Source: Adiantum capillus-veneris (Eukaryota > Streptophyta > Polypodiopsida > Polypodiales > Pteridaceae). Taken from it: a stretch of DNA of 64,000 nucleotides. Positions within the stretch are counted from its first letter, which is position 1, and each line of letters begins with the position of its first letter. The notes beneath the pieces were generated by a model. That model saw only the letters and a program-made list of their open reading frames with translations, ran no database searches and had not been told where the DNA came from. This document shows positions 21,054 through 32,269 of the stretch, one piece after another. Position numbers and translations under genes: made by a program. The DNA is taken from positions 81,511,760 to 81,575,759 of the forward strand of contig CM043948.1 in NCBI GenBank assembly GCA_014529385.2, given 5' to 3'.

Positions 21054-22988
21054 CACAAGGACATGAGTAGGTAATACTACTAACACTCGTGTGATGGTTG
21101 CTTGCTTTTGTTTTGACTAAAGAGAGCATTTTTCTTAAGTGGATCTAGAAGAGGATATTCCGAGATCAAGTGGACAGCCAGGAAGCCTGTGTCTTGCTGA
21201 GGGTCTGCGACTAGATAGATTTAGTTAGGTTTTTTAGCATTAGTGGTAGATCAGAGTAGTTGTTGGTGGTTGAGTGGTTTGTGAGATAATAAAAGCGTTT
21301 GCTAGTTGGTGTGTGGCAGTGAGGTGTTTTTCTACTCGTAAATGCAAAACCCCACATGATGTGTAGGAGTAGCTTTAGGTAAGTCATTCGATTCTAATAT
21401 AGAGCTATTCATCATTGATATATTTGTTGAAGTGCTTGTTTCCATTCACGATCTTTAAGAAGCTGATTTTGAGGGTAAAAATTCAATAAACAGGTTTTTG
21501 TTGACTTGTTTTCTTGATTGATTGGTGTTGTGCATATAAGAGGGCATGTGCAAGGGTTCTGTGAAGAAAAGCTAAAATTATGCAAACTTGGATATCATAC
21601 ACGTATGATGTCTCAAGAGGCATTTGAAGACCAAATTTGACAAATTTTGATTGCATCAGAGTGTTCAAAAGGGGGGCTTTAGCCCCCTAAGTACACCTTG
21701 AGACAAGGGTTTTGACCAACCCTTGGCACCCAAAAGACAAAAGACGAAGTGTCGAAAACGGAAAAATAGGGAACTTGTGATTTTGAGCATATTTTTGCAT
21801 GAAAATTGGTAAAAGTTCTTGAAAACTAGTGATGGAGACTTGGGGAAGCTTGCGGTAAAATTTTGGCCAAAAATCCATCAGCAGATGTCATACGCCTATA
21901 ATGTTTGAAAAGTAATTCTGGCAGCAAGAGTGAAATTTTGACTTTACACCGCTATTTTGCATGTTATGTGGAACACATACACCAAATTTCATTTCATTTG
22001 GGCATATAGATTGAGAATTGAGGGGATTTCCTTGTCAAAAAGTGTTGATTTTGTGCAATTTTGACATATAAAATTTGTTGTGAGCACATGTGCATGTAGT
22101 ACATACCAAGGAGCACTTGGGGTAGAAATAGTAGTCCTCCTAACCAGATAGACATCATATGCGTATGAAACCTTAGAGGCCAGTAAAGGCCACAAGACAT
22201 AATTGGGCAAGATTCATGCTTGTATTGACCATAACTTACACAAAAAGTGTTGGAATTGAATTCTAACAGTTGTTGAGAGTTGCTTGAGTGATAAGGAGTT
22301 TGTGGGATAAAAGGCACTTCATTTTTCCAGAAAAGACATCATATGCATATGATGTCTCAAGTGCCAAATTAGAGGGACTTACATTTGAGATCACAGAAAT
22401 GTTTGCCATCACAAAATAGGCCTAGAGACCAAATTTCATTCTATTTGGATTTTTTTTGGCTTAGTTAACCTCCCAGGGAAGTTGCAAGCAACCAAATAGA
22501 AAAAGGAGTGATAAACCTATCTAAAAGTACGAGAATCACAAACTAAGACTTGGAGTGGTTAGAGTACATCAAGGAAAGTCTACAGTTAAAGTTTGGAGCA
22601 ATTCTGAGTTAGTAGACATCATACACTTATGAAATCTCTAGGCATAGGTTGATTGTTTTGGCCATAACTTGAGCTCCGGATATCGAATTTAGAAACTTTT
22701 TTTTATCAAAACAAAGCTCCAAAGTAGCTCTACAACATTGAGTGCATCCCTTGAACAACAATAAAAGGCCCTTAGAGTCATTCATTGTTGGTCAACATTC
22801 AACAAAACATCGTTTAAGGCTTCAAAATCCGTCTGGAAGATAGGGGTGTCTAAAAGTGACAATTTGAGAGGATTGTGAGGAAACAATCACGATTTTGGGT
22901 ATAGTTTTGACTTTTTCCTAGCAAAAATACTTGAACACATTGTTATAAGTCTTCTTTCATCAAGCTAGAGATGTTAAGTCCAGAGATC
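21054..22988 (+). other. Leader of the plus-strand element with a repeated palindromic motif
   Basis: About 1.9 kb without a usable reading frame lies between the primer site and the first gag-like ATG. From 21591 it contains five copies of a 22-bp palindromic motif spaced 184-293 bp, listed separately. The surrounding text is also loosely repetitive (ACCAAATTTCATTT-like words after several copies). Confidence 0.6.
21591..22636 (+). repeat. Five dispersed copies of a 22-bp palindromic motif
   Basis: Copies start at 21591, 21884, 22151, 22335 and 22615. The copy at 22335-22356 is a perfect palindrome with arm GACATCATATG. The others match it imperfectly, mostly in the right arm. Several are followed by a TCTCAAG- or TCTAGG-like word. 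Confidence 0.85.
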
Positions 22989-25297
22989 ATGTCTACTTTA
23001 GATACAAACTCAGCTTATACAAGCTATGGGATCCCAACAATAGAGGAGCATCCGTCCATAATGGATCTTCCATACTTGCAGTTGATAAAGACCAATTTTG
23101 TTGAGAGAATTTAAATGAAAGATCATGAGAGTGAAGGACTGTATAGATACATTGACGATGGTGAGTTCAACCTTTATTGTAAGAGTCAAGAGGATGACAC
23201 ATCCTCTTAGCATAGTGATTCACAAATTATTGAGTCCATTGCAAAACCAATGGCACCTATCGATCAAGAAAAGTTTATCAATGAAATGGTCAAGAGGTTA
23301 AATCCTCTTGTAAGGTCTAATTTGGAGGAGCTTTAAGTGGTGCAAAATTGAGAGAAAATGGACAAACCATACGAGGGAAGAGTCCTACTATACCATCGAA
23401 TATGCTAGGGAGAGGTATGTACCACCTATTCCAGTAGCACCTACTCCACCTAGACACATTATGGAGAATGCGCCAGGTCCGGTAGGAGTTTCAAGGCCAT
23501 AGCTTGTCTTCGAACAACAACTTCCGCAGCTAGGTGCTAAAATGCCTATAGAAATTAGATACACACTGATGATGGAAGTGTCTAATAAAGAAGCGTTAGT
23601 ACCAACTACAATGTATTATAACAACCAATGTGGGTAATTCCCTTTGAAGAAATAGAAGATGAGAGAAACACATGGAGTGGTGAGGCCGATACAACCTCCA
23701 CCTCCTGCATTTCAATCTGAAGAAAGAAGGTATGAGATGAACAAAAGGACATTGTAGTTCATTGTGAATAGTGGCTTAGCTAAGTCAGAGCCTGTTTACA
23801 ACCAAGAGGAAATTCAAGAAGAAAGCTCCTCAACCAGAGTGTCACAAAAGCTGTGACAACCACTTGGTCAACCAATGTCCTCAAACAGAGATCACTCAAG
23901 TAAATGCATATTTTCTTGATTGTGGTGTCATTCACTTGATTCTTGACTGTCCAAAAAACACAAACCGAGTCAGAAAGATCACAACAAATGTCTTGGGAAT
24001 CACTCAGCTACCCAATAGCTCAAAAAATGAAAACACCGTACCACTTCAAGTAGGTACGAGAGCGCAAGCTCGAAAGGAAGCTGAGGAGAACCCAGAGACA
24101 GAGAAAATGGAAATCGAATCAAGTTCAGAGACGGATGAACCAAAGAAATATGCACCTAGTCAAAAAACCAAGAGCAAACGGAATAGTTAGAAAGCTATAA
24201 TGTCTAGGATGAAAGCACGAAGGGAACGAGAGTAGAAATCCCTACCTGAGGAGCTTACCCAAGCTAAAGAGAAGATAAGACAACATGAGGAAAGGGTTGC
24301 ACCTTCTCTTAAGCAAATGTCTCAACCTCCAAAAGAACCATCAATGGAAAGTGAGCAATGAAATGCTAGTTTAGGAGGATTGGTGTTGGTCGAGAAGGTT
24401 AATGAACCTCTAGATGCCCTCTTGAAAGCCTATGAAGTGAGGCTAAAAAACAACCAAACCCAAGAACAGAGGTGGATGACATATCCATATGAGGAACTAG
24501 AAAAGACAAGGCTTGAAATGTGCCAGAAAATTATTCAAATAGCCCAAGCTTTACTAGAACCACCAGTTGGAAAACCTGAGGATGTGATCCTTATTCCACG
24601 TACACCAGTAATCCCACCAAACTAGGAATAAAAAGAGCCAAGGAAGCACGTACCAAAGATCAAGGACCCAACATCAGAATTAAGGATAGTGTTGAATACC
24701 ACGAATAGCTCTTTCAAGGGATTTCCCCTAGCTATACCTTAGGATTGTAAAGAAATAGATGGTCTTGACGAATTGTGGAAACAAGATAGAGAGTCCAATG
24801 AAGCAAGTGAGCCAAGATGATGAGTAAACCAGATTGGTGATGGAAGAGAAGTATCTCTTCCACCAATAGAAGAAATTGAAATTGGATCTCAAATGAATCT
24901 AGGATTGCAATCGTATTGAGGAGACAAAGGATATGTACAGTCTATGGACATTGTCCTGTATGAGAGAGCACAAGGACAAGTCAAATGTTATTGCAATCCC
25001 GTCACGGAGACTTTATTCCAAGAAATTCATTGACTCTAAAGGGCTGATAGACATTTTGTAGACCATGTGATCTATATGATAACGTTGGCCGAGTTTCTTA
25101 GAATAAGAACAAACATATGGGTGACTGTGGGTAAATGCCTAGAGAAATTTGGCATAAAAAAATCAATGACTCAAATCGAGGAAGGGATCAAAGAGATTGA
25201 AATGTCTCCACTAAACACTAGGCCAGTGCCATTAAACAAGGTAGGCAAGTACTATGAGGGAGAAGATGGGAACACCACTCTTCCTGGGATAACTTTT
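22989..25297 (+). pseudogene. Gag-like region of the plus-strand element
   Basis: Starts at the ATG at 22989 (MSTLDTNSAYTSYG) and continues through many stops. Two Cys/His knuckle relics are visible near 23850-23970 (CDNHLVNQCP and DCGVIHLILDCPKN), followed by an acidic/basic tail. Later fragments include an 81-residue segment at 24380-24625 and 25067-25290 with GIKEIEMSPLNTRPVPLNK. The DCG...DCPKN pattern resembles one in the minus-strand L2 element near 45100, which suggests a related family. No protease, RT or integrase follows; sequence beyond 25297 is an unrelated LTR-like insertion. Assignment as gag rests on position and the knuckles. Confidence 0.5.
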
Positions 25298-25844
25298 TGT
25301 TGTGTTTCCCTCTCTCTCATTGTCTTTCTCTCTCTCACGTTCTCTTACACAGAGCCTGTAGAGAGATCCACCTCCCTCTCTCTCTTCCTACACACACAGA
25401 GCCATTGTTTCCACCATCATTACTGGTGTCATTGTCACAATGCAGTGCTCTCTTCGCATAGATAGATCGCGATGCAAGTATCTCTCTGCACACATTTGTA
25501 TGTGGCTATTGTTACGGCCTCCAACACACAGATTTGCAATTGCACCGCTGTCGGAAATGCTCTCCTTGCACACCTTCTCCTTTCTTCTCATTGCACAAAT
25601 CTGTGTTTGTGCGCTCTGTCGTATGTGTTGAAGGTTGGGAGCTTGCCTATGAACTGTGTGCAAGACTGAAAGGCTACAAGCCACAACTAGAGAGTCCTAG
25701 CAAGCTCAAAGAAACAAAGGTGTGTCACTCACTGCTCAATGCTTCCGTCGCGTGAAGGATCCTGTGCTATGAAGAAGAAGGAGCCACCGTCGATGCCGCA
25801 CTCACCTGCCTCGCCGCCGTCGATGCCGCCACAATGCTTGATTA

Positions 25845-25881
<37 letters not shown>

Positions 25882-26196
25882 GCATACACACACACATACA
25901 CACGTGAGCACACGAAGGAGAAGGAGATAGAGATGGAGCAAGAGCACCTCTTAGCTTACACCTCAGAGAATGAGTATTTTTAGGTCAAATGGACCTTTTA
26001 TAAGAGTTTGGCCCATTCACAAATGGGCGCCCATAGTGGTCAGTCGTTGCAAAACTACTGTAAAAATAAGATAAGTGGTGTACCTCTCATCGGCGATCAC
26101 CTACACACCTATTGGACCAACAAGCCCGGTCCATGACTCAATCAAATAAATAATATGCGTACGTCAAAGGTGATAGGGTGTCTATGACGATTAACA
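25298..26196 (-). repeat. LTR-like segment, possibly a 3' LTR of a minus-strand element
   Basis: Starts TGTTGTG and ends ATTAACA, and is followed at once by pyrimidine-rich TGCCCCCCTTC, which on the minus strand would be a polypurine tract. It interrupts the gag-like region. I did not find the partner LTR or a target duplication. It contains a 32-bp CT tract with a CA tail (about 25849-25900). Confidence 0.35.
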
Positions 26197-27305
26197 TGCC
26201 CCCCTTCATGATGTAGATTCCATCCTCGGAAGCTATTGAGATGAAGCCCGTTCATTGAGGTGGAAGAGCATCCGAGATTGAATGTCCTTAGCCTTCTTCA
26301 ATCACTACAAAATCAAAAAAAATTGGCACAGTAACTGTATTCTCATGTACAATTAAAAAGCATATGCAGTTATAGGCACATAAATTAATTGGTAACAGAA
26401 TATTAAACAATTTATCGGCAGTAAACATTAAATTGTAATATAATCAAATGCATAAACATTTGTAAAGGTCAAAAAGTAAACAAGTCTAGGGTCGCTAATT
26501 TAACGGTCAAAAGGCACTAGAGGTCAACTATTAATACCATAGACAAGCTTCTCAATTTCTCTGGTCAAATAAGTTGTTTAATCGTGAGACCTAAGTATTT
26601 CATGTTTGAGGGCTGACTAGAGGCTATACCTAGAAGACCTTGTAGTTAAGCTACGATAAAGGATTGCTCATGAAATTATCACCTGACTTATTCCCTTTTT
26701 TTAACACCCAGAGTATTTTCACATTAATTCAATTTTGATGTGTATGTTTATTTTTTATGCCTTGGGTTTTTTTCTTTTCAAGGAAAAGCACCCACACAGG
26801 GAACCTCTAGGGCTCTAGTACCATAGGTGATACATGTGAGTGAAGTACCAAATCAAGCTGGGATTTCTCTTCCAGCAGCTTAAGATTTTACATCATGAAT
26901 TTTTTTTTGTTCGTTTTTAGCATTTTAAGTTTGTAACTTTGGGGGGTCATATAACACTTTTACCCTCCCCATTCTCATCACACTAGTAAACTCCCTTTAT
27001 AATACTTAAGCTAAAGGTCAATAGGGACTAAGACCACTAGAAATCCCTAGTACGTCACATTGGATTAAGAACCTAAAGTAACCATTTATTTTTAGGAAGG
27101 CATTCCCCATGGTATTGATAGAAGATCTCTACCACCTAACTTGGTCAAACTGCTTGATTCTTTAACCTAGACAAGGGATTATCACAGAAAATTATATAGG
27201 ATCTAATGTTTAATCTAATCAAATGTGTTGAATATTGTGCTATCAATCACATTTAAATCAGACAAACATGGATGCAAAAACAAAGACAAGGGACAATGCT
27301 AATGG
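26197..27305. other. Stretch without recognisable genes
   Basis: AT-rich, no long open frame. CACTACAAAATC at 26303 looks like the end of a CACTA transposon, but I found no opposite end. Confidence 0.5.
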
Positions 27306-27979
27306 TCAAGAAGCACCTGTTCGTGTTGATGACCACGCTTGATTTGAAGAGTGAACAAGAGAAAGATTCCATGAAGTTCCAAATAATAACAGCATCAACA
27401 CGTTCCTGTACACACTAGAAAACACAAGTAATACCTCTAAGAGGCACATCAATGGGAAGAGGCACCAACCTTTATTGAACACAATCAAACAACATAAGGA
27501 ACCCTAACCGAATTATTTGCACCCCTCCCTAGAGAGTCAAGGGAATAGGATATTGTAGAGATGGGGAGGTAACCCTAAGACTAAACCCCTATCCTTGTCA
27601 TCATCGAGAAAAAAAAATTGATCATTCATGAGACCATATGTGCCATCCGTGTGTTCATGTAACTCTTTCTCATCATTAGAGGCAAAAATGTTCACTAAAA
27701 ATGTCACTAGGCGTCTATAGTCATCTTGGTCAAGAGGGTAAGCTTGTGCAATCGGAGAGACGTCCTCTACTAAGTATGAAGTAACAGCCATTCTAACTCC
27801 TCAAGATTCCTCTCACATGCTAGCGTATCTACCAAATCCCATTCACATGCAAGCACCAAGTAGACTATGTGAAATGCTTGTGAAAAGTAAAGAGGGTACC
27901 TCTCACCCAAGGTAGGAGTGGATGACTCTAGCTTACTAGCCATATCTGTACACATAGATAGATGATGGTCAGAGTGCAA
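27306..27979 (-). pseudogene. Unidentified coding-like fragments
   Basis: Two overlapping minus-strand frames of 84 and 69 residues (27791-27537 with DYRRLVTFLVNIFASNDEKE, and 27979-27770) are not low-complexity and could be remains of one gene, but I do not recognise the family. They lie just left of the presumed 3' LTR of L1. No start context or motif supports a function. Confidence 0.25.
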
Positions 27980-28129
27980 ATATTATAAGGGTCGTGTCAA
28001 AAGGGCGTGTCCTTGTGCATAATGTGTTTTTATGATTTTGTGTCATGTATAGAACTTGTAAGTTTCCAGATTGTCGTTTGGTGGCTCTTGCTCCTTTACT
28101 TTTTTATATTTGCTTTTGTGAGTATAAGC

Positions 28130-28220
28130 CTTTATATATGCATTCCCTAAGATTGGGAGATTGAGAGGTCAGGGAGGAAGGTTAAGAGGGGATCAAGTGA
28201 ATGATGGATGTCAGCAAACA
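28130..28220 (-). repeat. Presumed outer part of the L1 3' LTR
   Basis: The sequence ends TCAGCAAACA at 28220, directly before CTCCCCCCTTC (28221-28231), which reads as a polypurine tract on the minus strand. A minus-strand TATA-like element (CATATATAAAGG) lies at 28130-28140, about 80 bp inside. The other LTR edge is not recognised. Confidence 0.4.
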
Positions 28221-28231
28221 CTCCCCCCTTC

Positions 28232-28619
28232 ATTGGGTAGATCATACCTTTTGGAATGACGTCGTCACCTTTTGAAACCAATTGTTCCAAGTTGTTATGG
28301 GTGAAGACTTTGACCAATAGCTTTTGATCGCCCTAGGCATTTCATCTAGTTGCAAGGGTGGTAAGGTACTCTCCCATGATTTTATTAGCAACGTTGTTGT
28401 AGGTGGTGGGTCTACAACAGGAGGTGCAAACTCTTTCTTGTTTGTATGGATACATACAATGGTAGGTGGAGGTTGTTTCAAACCTTCTATTCTTTTATAT
28501 GAACTACATGAAGATCAAGAAGCTTCATTCGTTTTTTCTATGGTTGAGCTGAGCGAAACAAGCCTTTCTCACTTGGGTACCCAAACTAGCTGCGGATCAG
28601 GTGTATAGTGTTCTGTGAT
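28232..28619 (-). pseudogene. 3' end of L1 pol-downstream region
   Basis: Minus-strand frames encode a QLVWVPK motif at about 28570-28600, then a Pro/Thr-rich tail (VVDPPPTTTLL, WESTLPPLQLDEMPRA). The same W-V-P-K signature occurs at the other side of the L2 insertion (58680-59033, YKWVPK), as expected if both are parts of one split L1 element. It is bordered by a CTTTC duplication and, on the left, by a polypurine tract. Function unknown. Confidence 0.5.
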
Positions 28620-28624
28620 CTTTC
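28620..28624. repeat. Target duplication CTTTC, left copy (L2)
   Basis: CTTTC precedes LTR start TGTTTGGGG at 28625. The same five bases follow the other LTR at 58538-58542. Confidence 0.8.
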
Positions 28625-29547
28625 TGTTTGGGGTTCCATCGTTGCATAGCTCCAATGACCAACAAAATTATCAATCCAGAGGGATGAGCTACCTAGCTAG
28701 GGCATGGAAACACTCACACAATTAGTGAGCTAATAATGGAAATACAAATGCTTTATTCTATGAGGTGAGCTTCTCGGCCTATGGAGGAGCTAAGCCACAA
28801 TGATGGGCAATCTACACATCCACTTCTCTTCACTTCCAATCAACCTAATCACACACCTTACGATTGCAAGACGCACACAATACTAATCCTATCATGCAAC
28901 ACACTAATCACAAGCACACACAGAGAGATCTATCGAGCACCACACTCCAATCAAACCTACATGCACACACAAGCAAAAGAGGGAAATCGCACAAGATTAG
29001 AGAGGGATTAACCACTAATTATGTAAGATCTAGCTAATCTAAGCATCATAGGCAATCACAAGAAGCATGAGAGAGGCACAGTGAAAGAGAATTAAGCATT
29101 GATTAGTGTTAACCAAGTCACATGAGCAAGGAGAAGCTCAAGAACTATATATCCACACACCTCAAGACCTCTCACCAAAGAGTGCTCTCAACAAATGAGC
29201 TTGAGAACCCTAATTTTATTTTACACACTGCCTTATGTACCTAGGGTAAAAATATGCAATGTCCAGGCACCCAAGGCCTTTAGGGCTCCACCACTTACTG
29301 AATCTGCTATCTAAGCACACTAATTAACCTGTTCTTTACAGCTTGGAACTCCCATTGAGCCCATAACACATTAAAATATTACAATGGCTTGAAATAAATT
29401 GGGAATTTACAATACATGATCACTTTGAGAAAATGTGAAAAATGTGTAACTCCAATCTTTACTGCTTTTTCATGTTGATCTTTGATGTGCATCCGTATGT
29501 CTTTAGTCTTTAGCAGCTCTTGTTAACTGACGTTGACTCAGTTAACA
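28625..29547 (-). repeat. L2 3' LTR, 923 bp
   Basis: TGTTTGGGG...AGTTAACA on the plus strand, aligning throughout with 57570-58537. It lacks a 66-bp duplication present in the other LTR and has about 20 bp the other lacks. Confidence 0.88.
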
Positions 29548-29558
29548 TTCCCCCTTTC
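29548..29558 (-). other. L2 polypurine tract
   Basis: TTCCCCCTTTC directly follows the LTR; its complement is GAAAGGGGGAA. Confidence 0.8.
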
Positions 29559-30560
29559 GATTTTAGTACCCGTCCCCTCGGGCACTGTTAATTAGTGTCC
29601 ATGGAGGCTGTGGAAGGTCTTGATTGGTTTTTGATGGGTTGATTGTCTTCATTTGTCATTGAATTTTTTGATGAGGTTCAATTTGCAGTATCATTGGTCC
29701 GAATGTGTCTGGTATGAGAGATGATGTTGTATTTGTCCGTTGTCATGGCATAATGATGAGGCTGTTGTTTATTGATGAAAAGTATGCACAAGGAAAGTAG
29801 AATGATGAGGTTCTAAATTAAGGTCTAATACTTGGATGACCAAAGGGAAAAAACCCAGTGGGAAAAAAGTGTCTTTGGGATACGTGCATTATCGGAGTAC
29901 TTATTAGCATTGGAAATATTAATAAAGTACTCAAGGGATTATTTGTTGATAGATGTGGAATTGAAAAGGCAGCAAATATGAAAAGGTAGCATGATGGAAC
30001 ATTGGTTTTCCTGTTGTAGTCCACTCAAGGTGCATAGGTGGAAGCAAAAAAAAGTGTCTAATGCATATGTCCAATGTTGGGACATCCTATTTACGCATAC
30101 ACAAAAATGCACGGGAAACAATATGTTGTGCAAGAAAGATTTTGAGGGGTTATCAGAAAGATGGTGTAGCTATAAAATCATATGACATGGCTTTGCAAGC
30201 TGTCGTCCCTTTAAGAATGGTTTTTGTTGATGAGGATATGTGATCTCATCTTACTGCGCATTGTGCGTGAGTGTTGGACTCTACAACACTCCACCAATTG
30301 TAAGTTAATAGACTTCGACTCTTATGCTCATCTCATCCAGCATGAGCAACATGACATAGGTATGCTCAACTCTTCCAGCTTGAGCGTAAGCCTAATAATT
30401 ACGACTCTTAGGACAAAGTTTAATATGATTTGAAGCTTTGGGACTAATGCTTTGCTCATTTTATGGCTCAACAGCCTGACTCTGACTATGTCAAAAAGTG
30501 TTTTTTGCACCCTAGCGACTTGACTTTTTATAGTCTTGTGCTTATTACAAACATTTCTTC
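29559..30560 (-). other. L2 3' noncoding region
   Basis: No convincing coding frame. Near 29840-29880 the minus strand reads CTTTTTTCCCACTGGGTTTT, a word often seen in plant LTR elements, but no LTR boundaries accompany it. Confidence 0.45.
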
Positions 30561-31337
30561 AAGTAAGAGTAAGCTTGAATCCTCAAAAAGAGGATTAGTA
30601 AAGGACCAAGTTGGCATTGAAGGTTTCTTTTGCCATATCTATTTTATCATCTTCGAATCTCCATTCTTGTTGGTTGGGTTGTCCTTCTTTGACTTTGAAG
30701 ACTCCATTATCTGTTTGATTCTCCAATTAGGCCTATTGGTAGGAGTCTTTGATGTTGTTGTAAGCCTCTGTTCACTATCAGCATCTGGCTTTTGACTAGG
30801 AGCATTGGAAGATTTAGGAATCCAAATCTCTTGATGACCTTTGTATCTCCATTGTTGACTTTGTTGAGCTCTAGGTCTTGTTGGGTTTTTTAGATCTTCA
30901 TGTAGGTCTGGTGTAGTTGCAGTTGGCTTGTGGTTGACTGGTAGCCAAATCTTTGTATAGCCTGTATATAATCTTTGTCCAGGAGGAACATTATTTCAGA
31001 TCTGTCTTTGTTCTGTATCCTCTTGAGAGTTGTGGTAGACTTTAGCATCTATCGATGTTGTTTTGTTGTATACCTACTTCTTAGGTATCCTAGGATATTG
31101 TCGAAGTTGATACCTTGTGGGCCTTCTTTCTTGGGAGGGACTTGAAGTTACTTCATATGCCCTAACCTGTGGTTTTGGCACCCATATCTGTCTGTTTCCT
31201 CCATATTACTCCTATTCTTTTAAGCTCCATTGTGATGCTATCCATCCCATGTGTTTGTCTTTCTGTGTTGATTTATTGTCTTTAATCCAAACTAGAACAT
31301 TGACTTTGACTAAATTGCTCGAAACAAATACTTGTTT

Positions 31338-31423
31338 GACTTTCCTTTGCTTTCTTGAGTACTTTGGTTGATATACCTTTGACTTTCCTTTGCTTTCTTG
31401 AGTACTTTGGTTGATATACCTTT
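31338..31423. repeat. 43-bp tandem duplication
   Basis: GACTTTCCTTTGCTTTCTTG and the next 23 bp occur twice in direct succession with no visible differences. Confidence 0.93.
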
Positions 31424-31435
31424 GATTTTTTGGAT

Positions 31436-31440
31436 GTCTC
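31436..31440. repeat. Target duplication of the Tat-like element, left copy
   Basis: GTCTC precedes the left LTR; ATCTC follows the right LTR (42163-42167). Four of five bases match, consistent with an old 5-bp duplication. Confidence 0.65.
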
Positions 31441-31942
31441 TGGAATTGGAGCTGATCTCTTCATATAGCTGATTCTAGTGTTAGAATTTAGAGATACTGT
31501 AAGTCGTCAATTCAGTCAGTGAAACTGAAATAGAGAGTGGAAACCAGACTGAAATAGTTATCCAAACTAAAATAGTATATTGGAATGAGAAACATACCGG
31601 ACAACTGGAAAAGTGTTTGCAGTTTCGGATTCATAGTTCAGGAATAACTAGTAGAAGGTGTAACGGATTGAAGCTCAATTGATTACAACAGTAATTGATT
31701 ACAAGGTGAAGTTACAGGCAAAGAGATTGTAGCTCAGGAAATACTTGGAAGGCTAAAACCAAGAGAACTAATAAGTAAGAAGCAAGAAGCAAGAAGCCTG
31801 ATTACAATGTAATGGGTCTTATTTGTAGCCTTCTAGAAGTTATTGTAGTAACTGCCGTAGTAATTACTGATGTGAAACTGATCCACTGTTCGGCTTTCCA
31901 GGAGACAGTTCCCACCTTTTGGGACTGTCTTCGCCTTCTACA
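31441..31942 (-). repeat. Tat-like 3' LTR, 502 bp
   Basis: Aligns with 41563-42162, which is about 98 bp longer because of extra minisatellite units. Ends TGGAATT and CTTCTACA. Confidence 0.88.
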
Positions 31943-31960
31943 TCCTTCCCTCCTTTCTTG
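31943..31960 (-). other. Tat-like polypurine tract
   Basis: TCCTTCCCTCCTTTCTTG directly follows the LTR; its complement is almost all purines. Confidence 0.8.
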
Positions 31961-32052
31961 AATTTTGGCACAACTCCAAAATTTTTGAAAAAATCCTTTG
32001 CCTGATTCTGAAATGGTGTTGAGGAACCCATCTGGGTTTCTGGTTCAGACCC

Positions 32053-32079
32053 AAACCCTAAACCCTAAACCCTAAACCC
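32053..32079. repeat. Short telomere-type repeat (CCCTAAA)n
   Basis: AAACCCT repeated about four times, the plant telomere heptamer, within the 3' noncoding region of the Tat-like element. Confidence 0.9.
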
Positions 32080-32269
32080 ATCTGTCTGTTTGCTGAGTTG
32101 ACCCATGTTCCTCATGAGTTGGCCTATGTTCCTCATGTTAGTACTCCTCTGGAGCCGCTAGCTATTTTGGTATTGCTAGAGATATGCCACATTTCATGCT
32201 TGTTGAGTGCTTGACACCCCTATAATTGTAATTCCAGGGTGCCCAGCCAAAGAAATTCCAGCACCTCAC

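Larger units (their letters stand above)
30561..31440 (-). pseudogene. L2 C-terminal coding region with W-x-P-K modules
   Basis: One minus-strand frame is nearly open here, is rich in Gln, Asn, Thr and Pro, and contains repeated modules: QIWVPKPQ (about 31185), KIWLPVNHKPT (about 30950) and EIWIPKSSNAPSQKP (about 30830). Two basic repeats, SKVYQPKYSRK and KGISTKVLKK, arise from a 43-bp tandem DNA duplication (31338-31423). It joins the protease-like part at 42163 once the Tat-like element is removed. The role is unknown; related YKWVPK and VWVPK motifs occur at the 3' end of L1. Confidence 0.5.

Noticed and set aside
25388-25755. Cys-rich frames of 60-98 residues on both strands
   Set aside because: They overlap each other in an LTR-like, low-complexity CT/CA region, and none has a recognisable domain.
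26303-26330. Possible CACTA transposon end (CACTACAAAATCAAAAAAA)
   Set aside because: No inverted partner or 3-bp duplication found within several kb.
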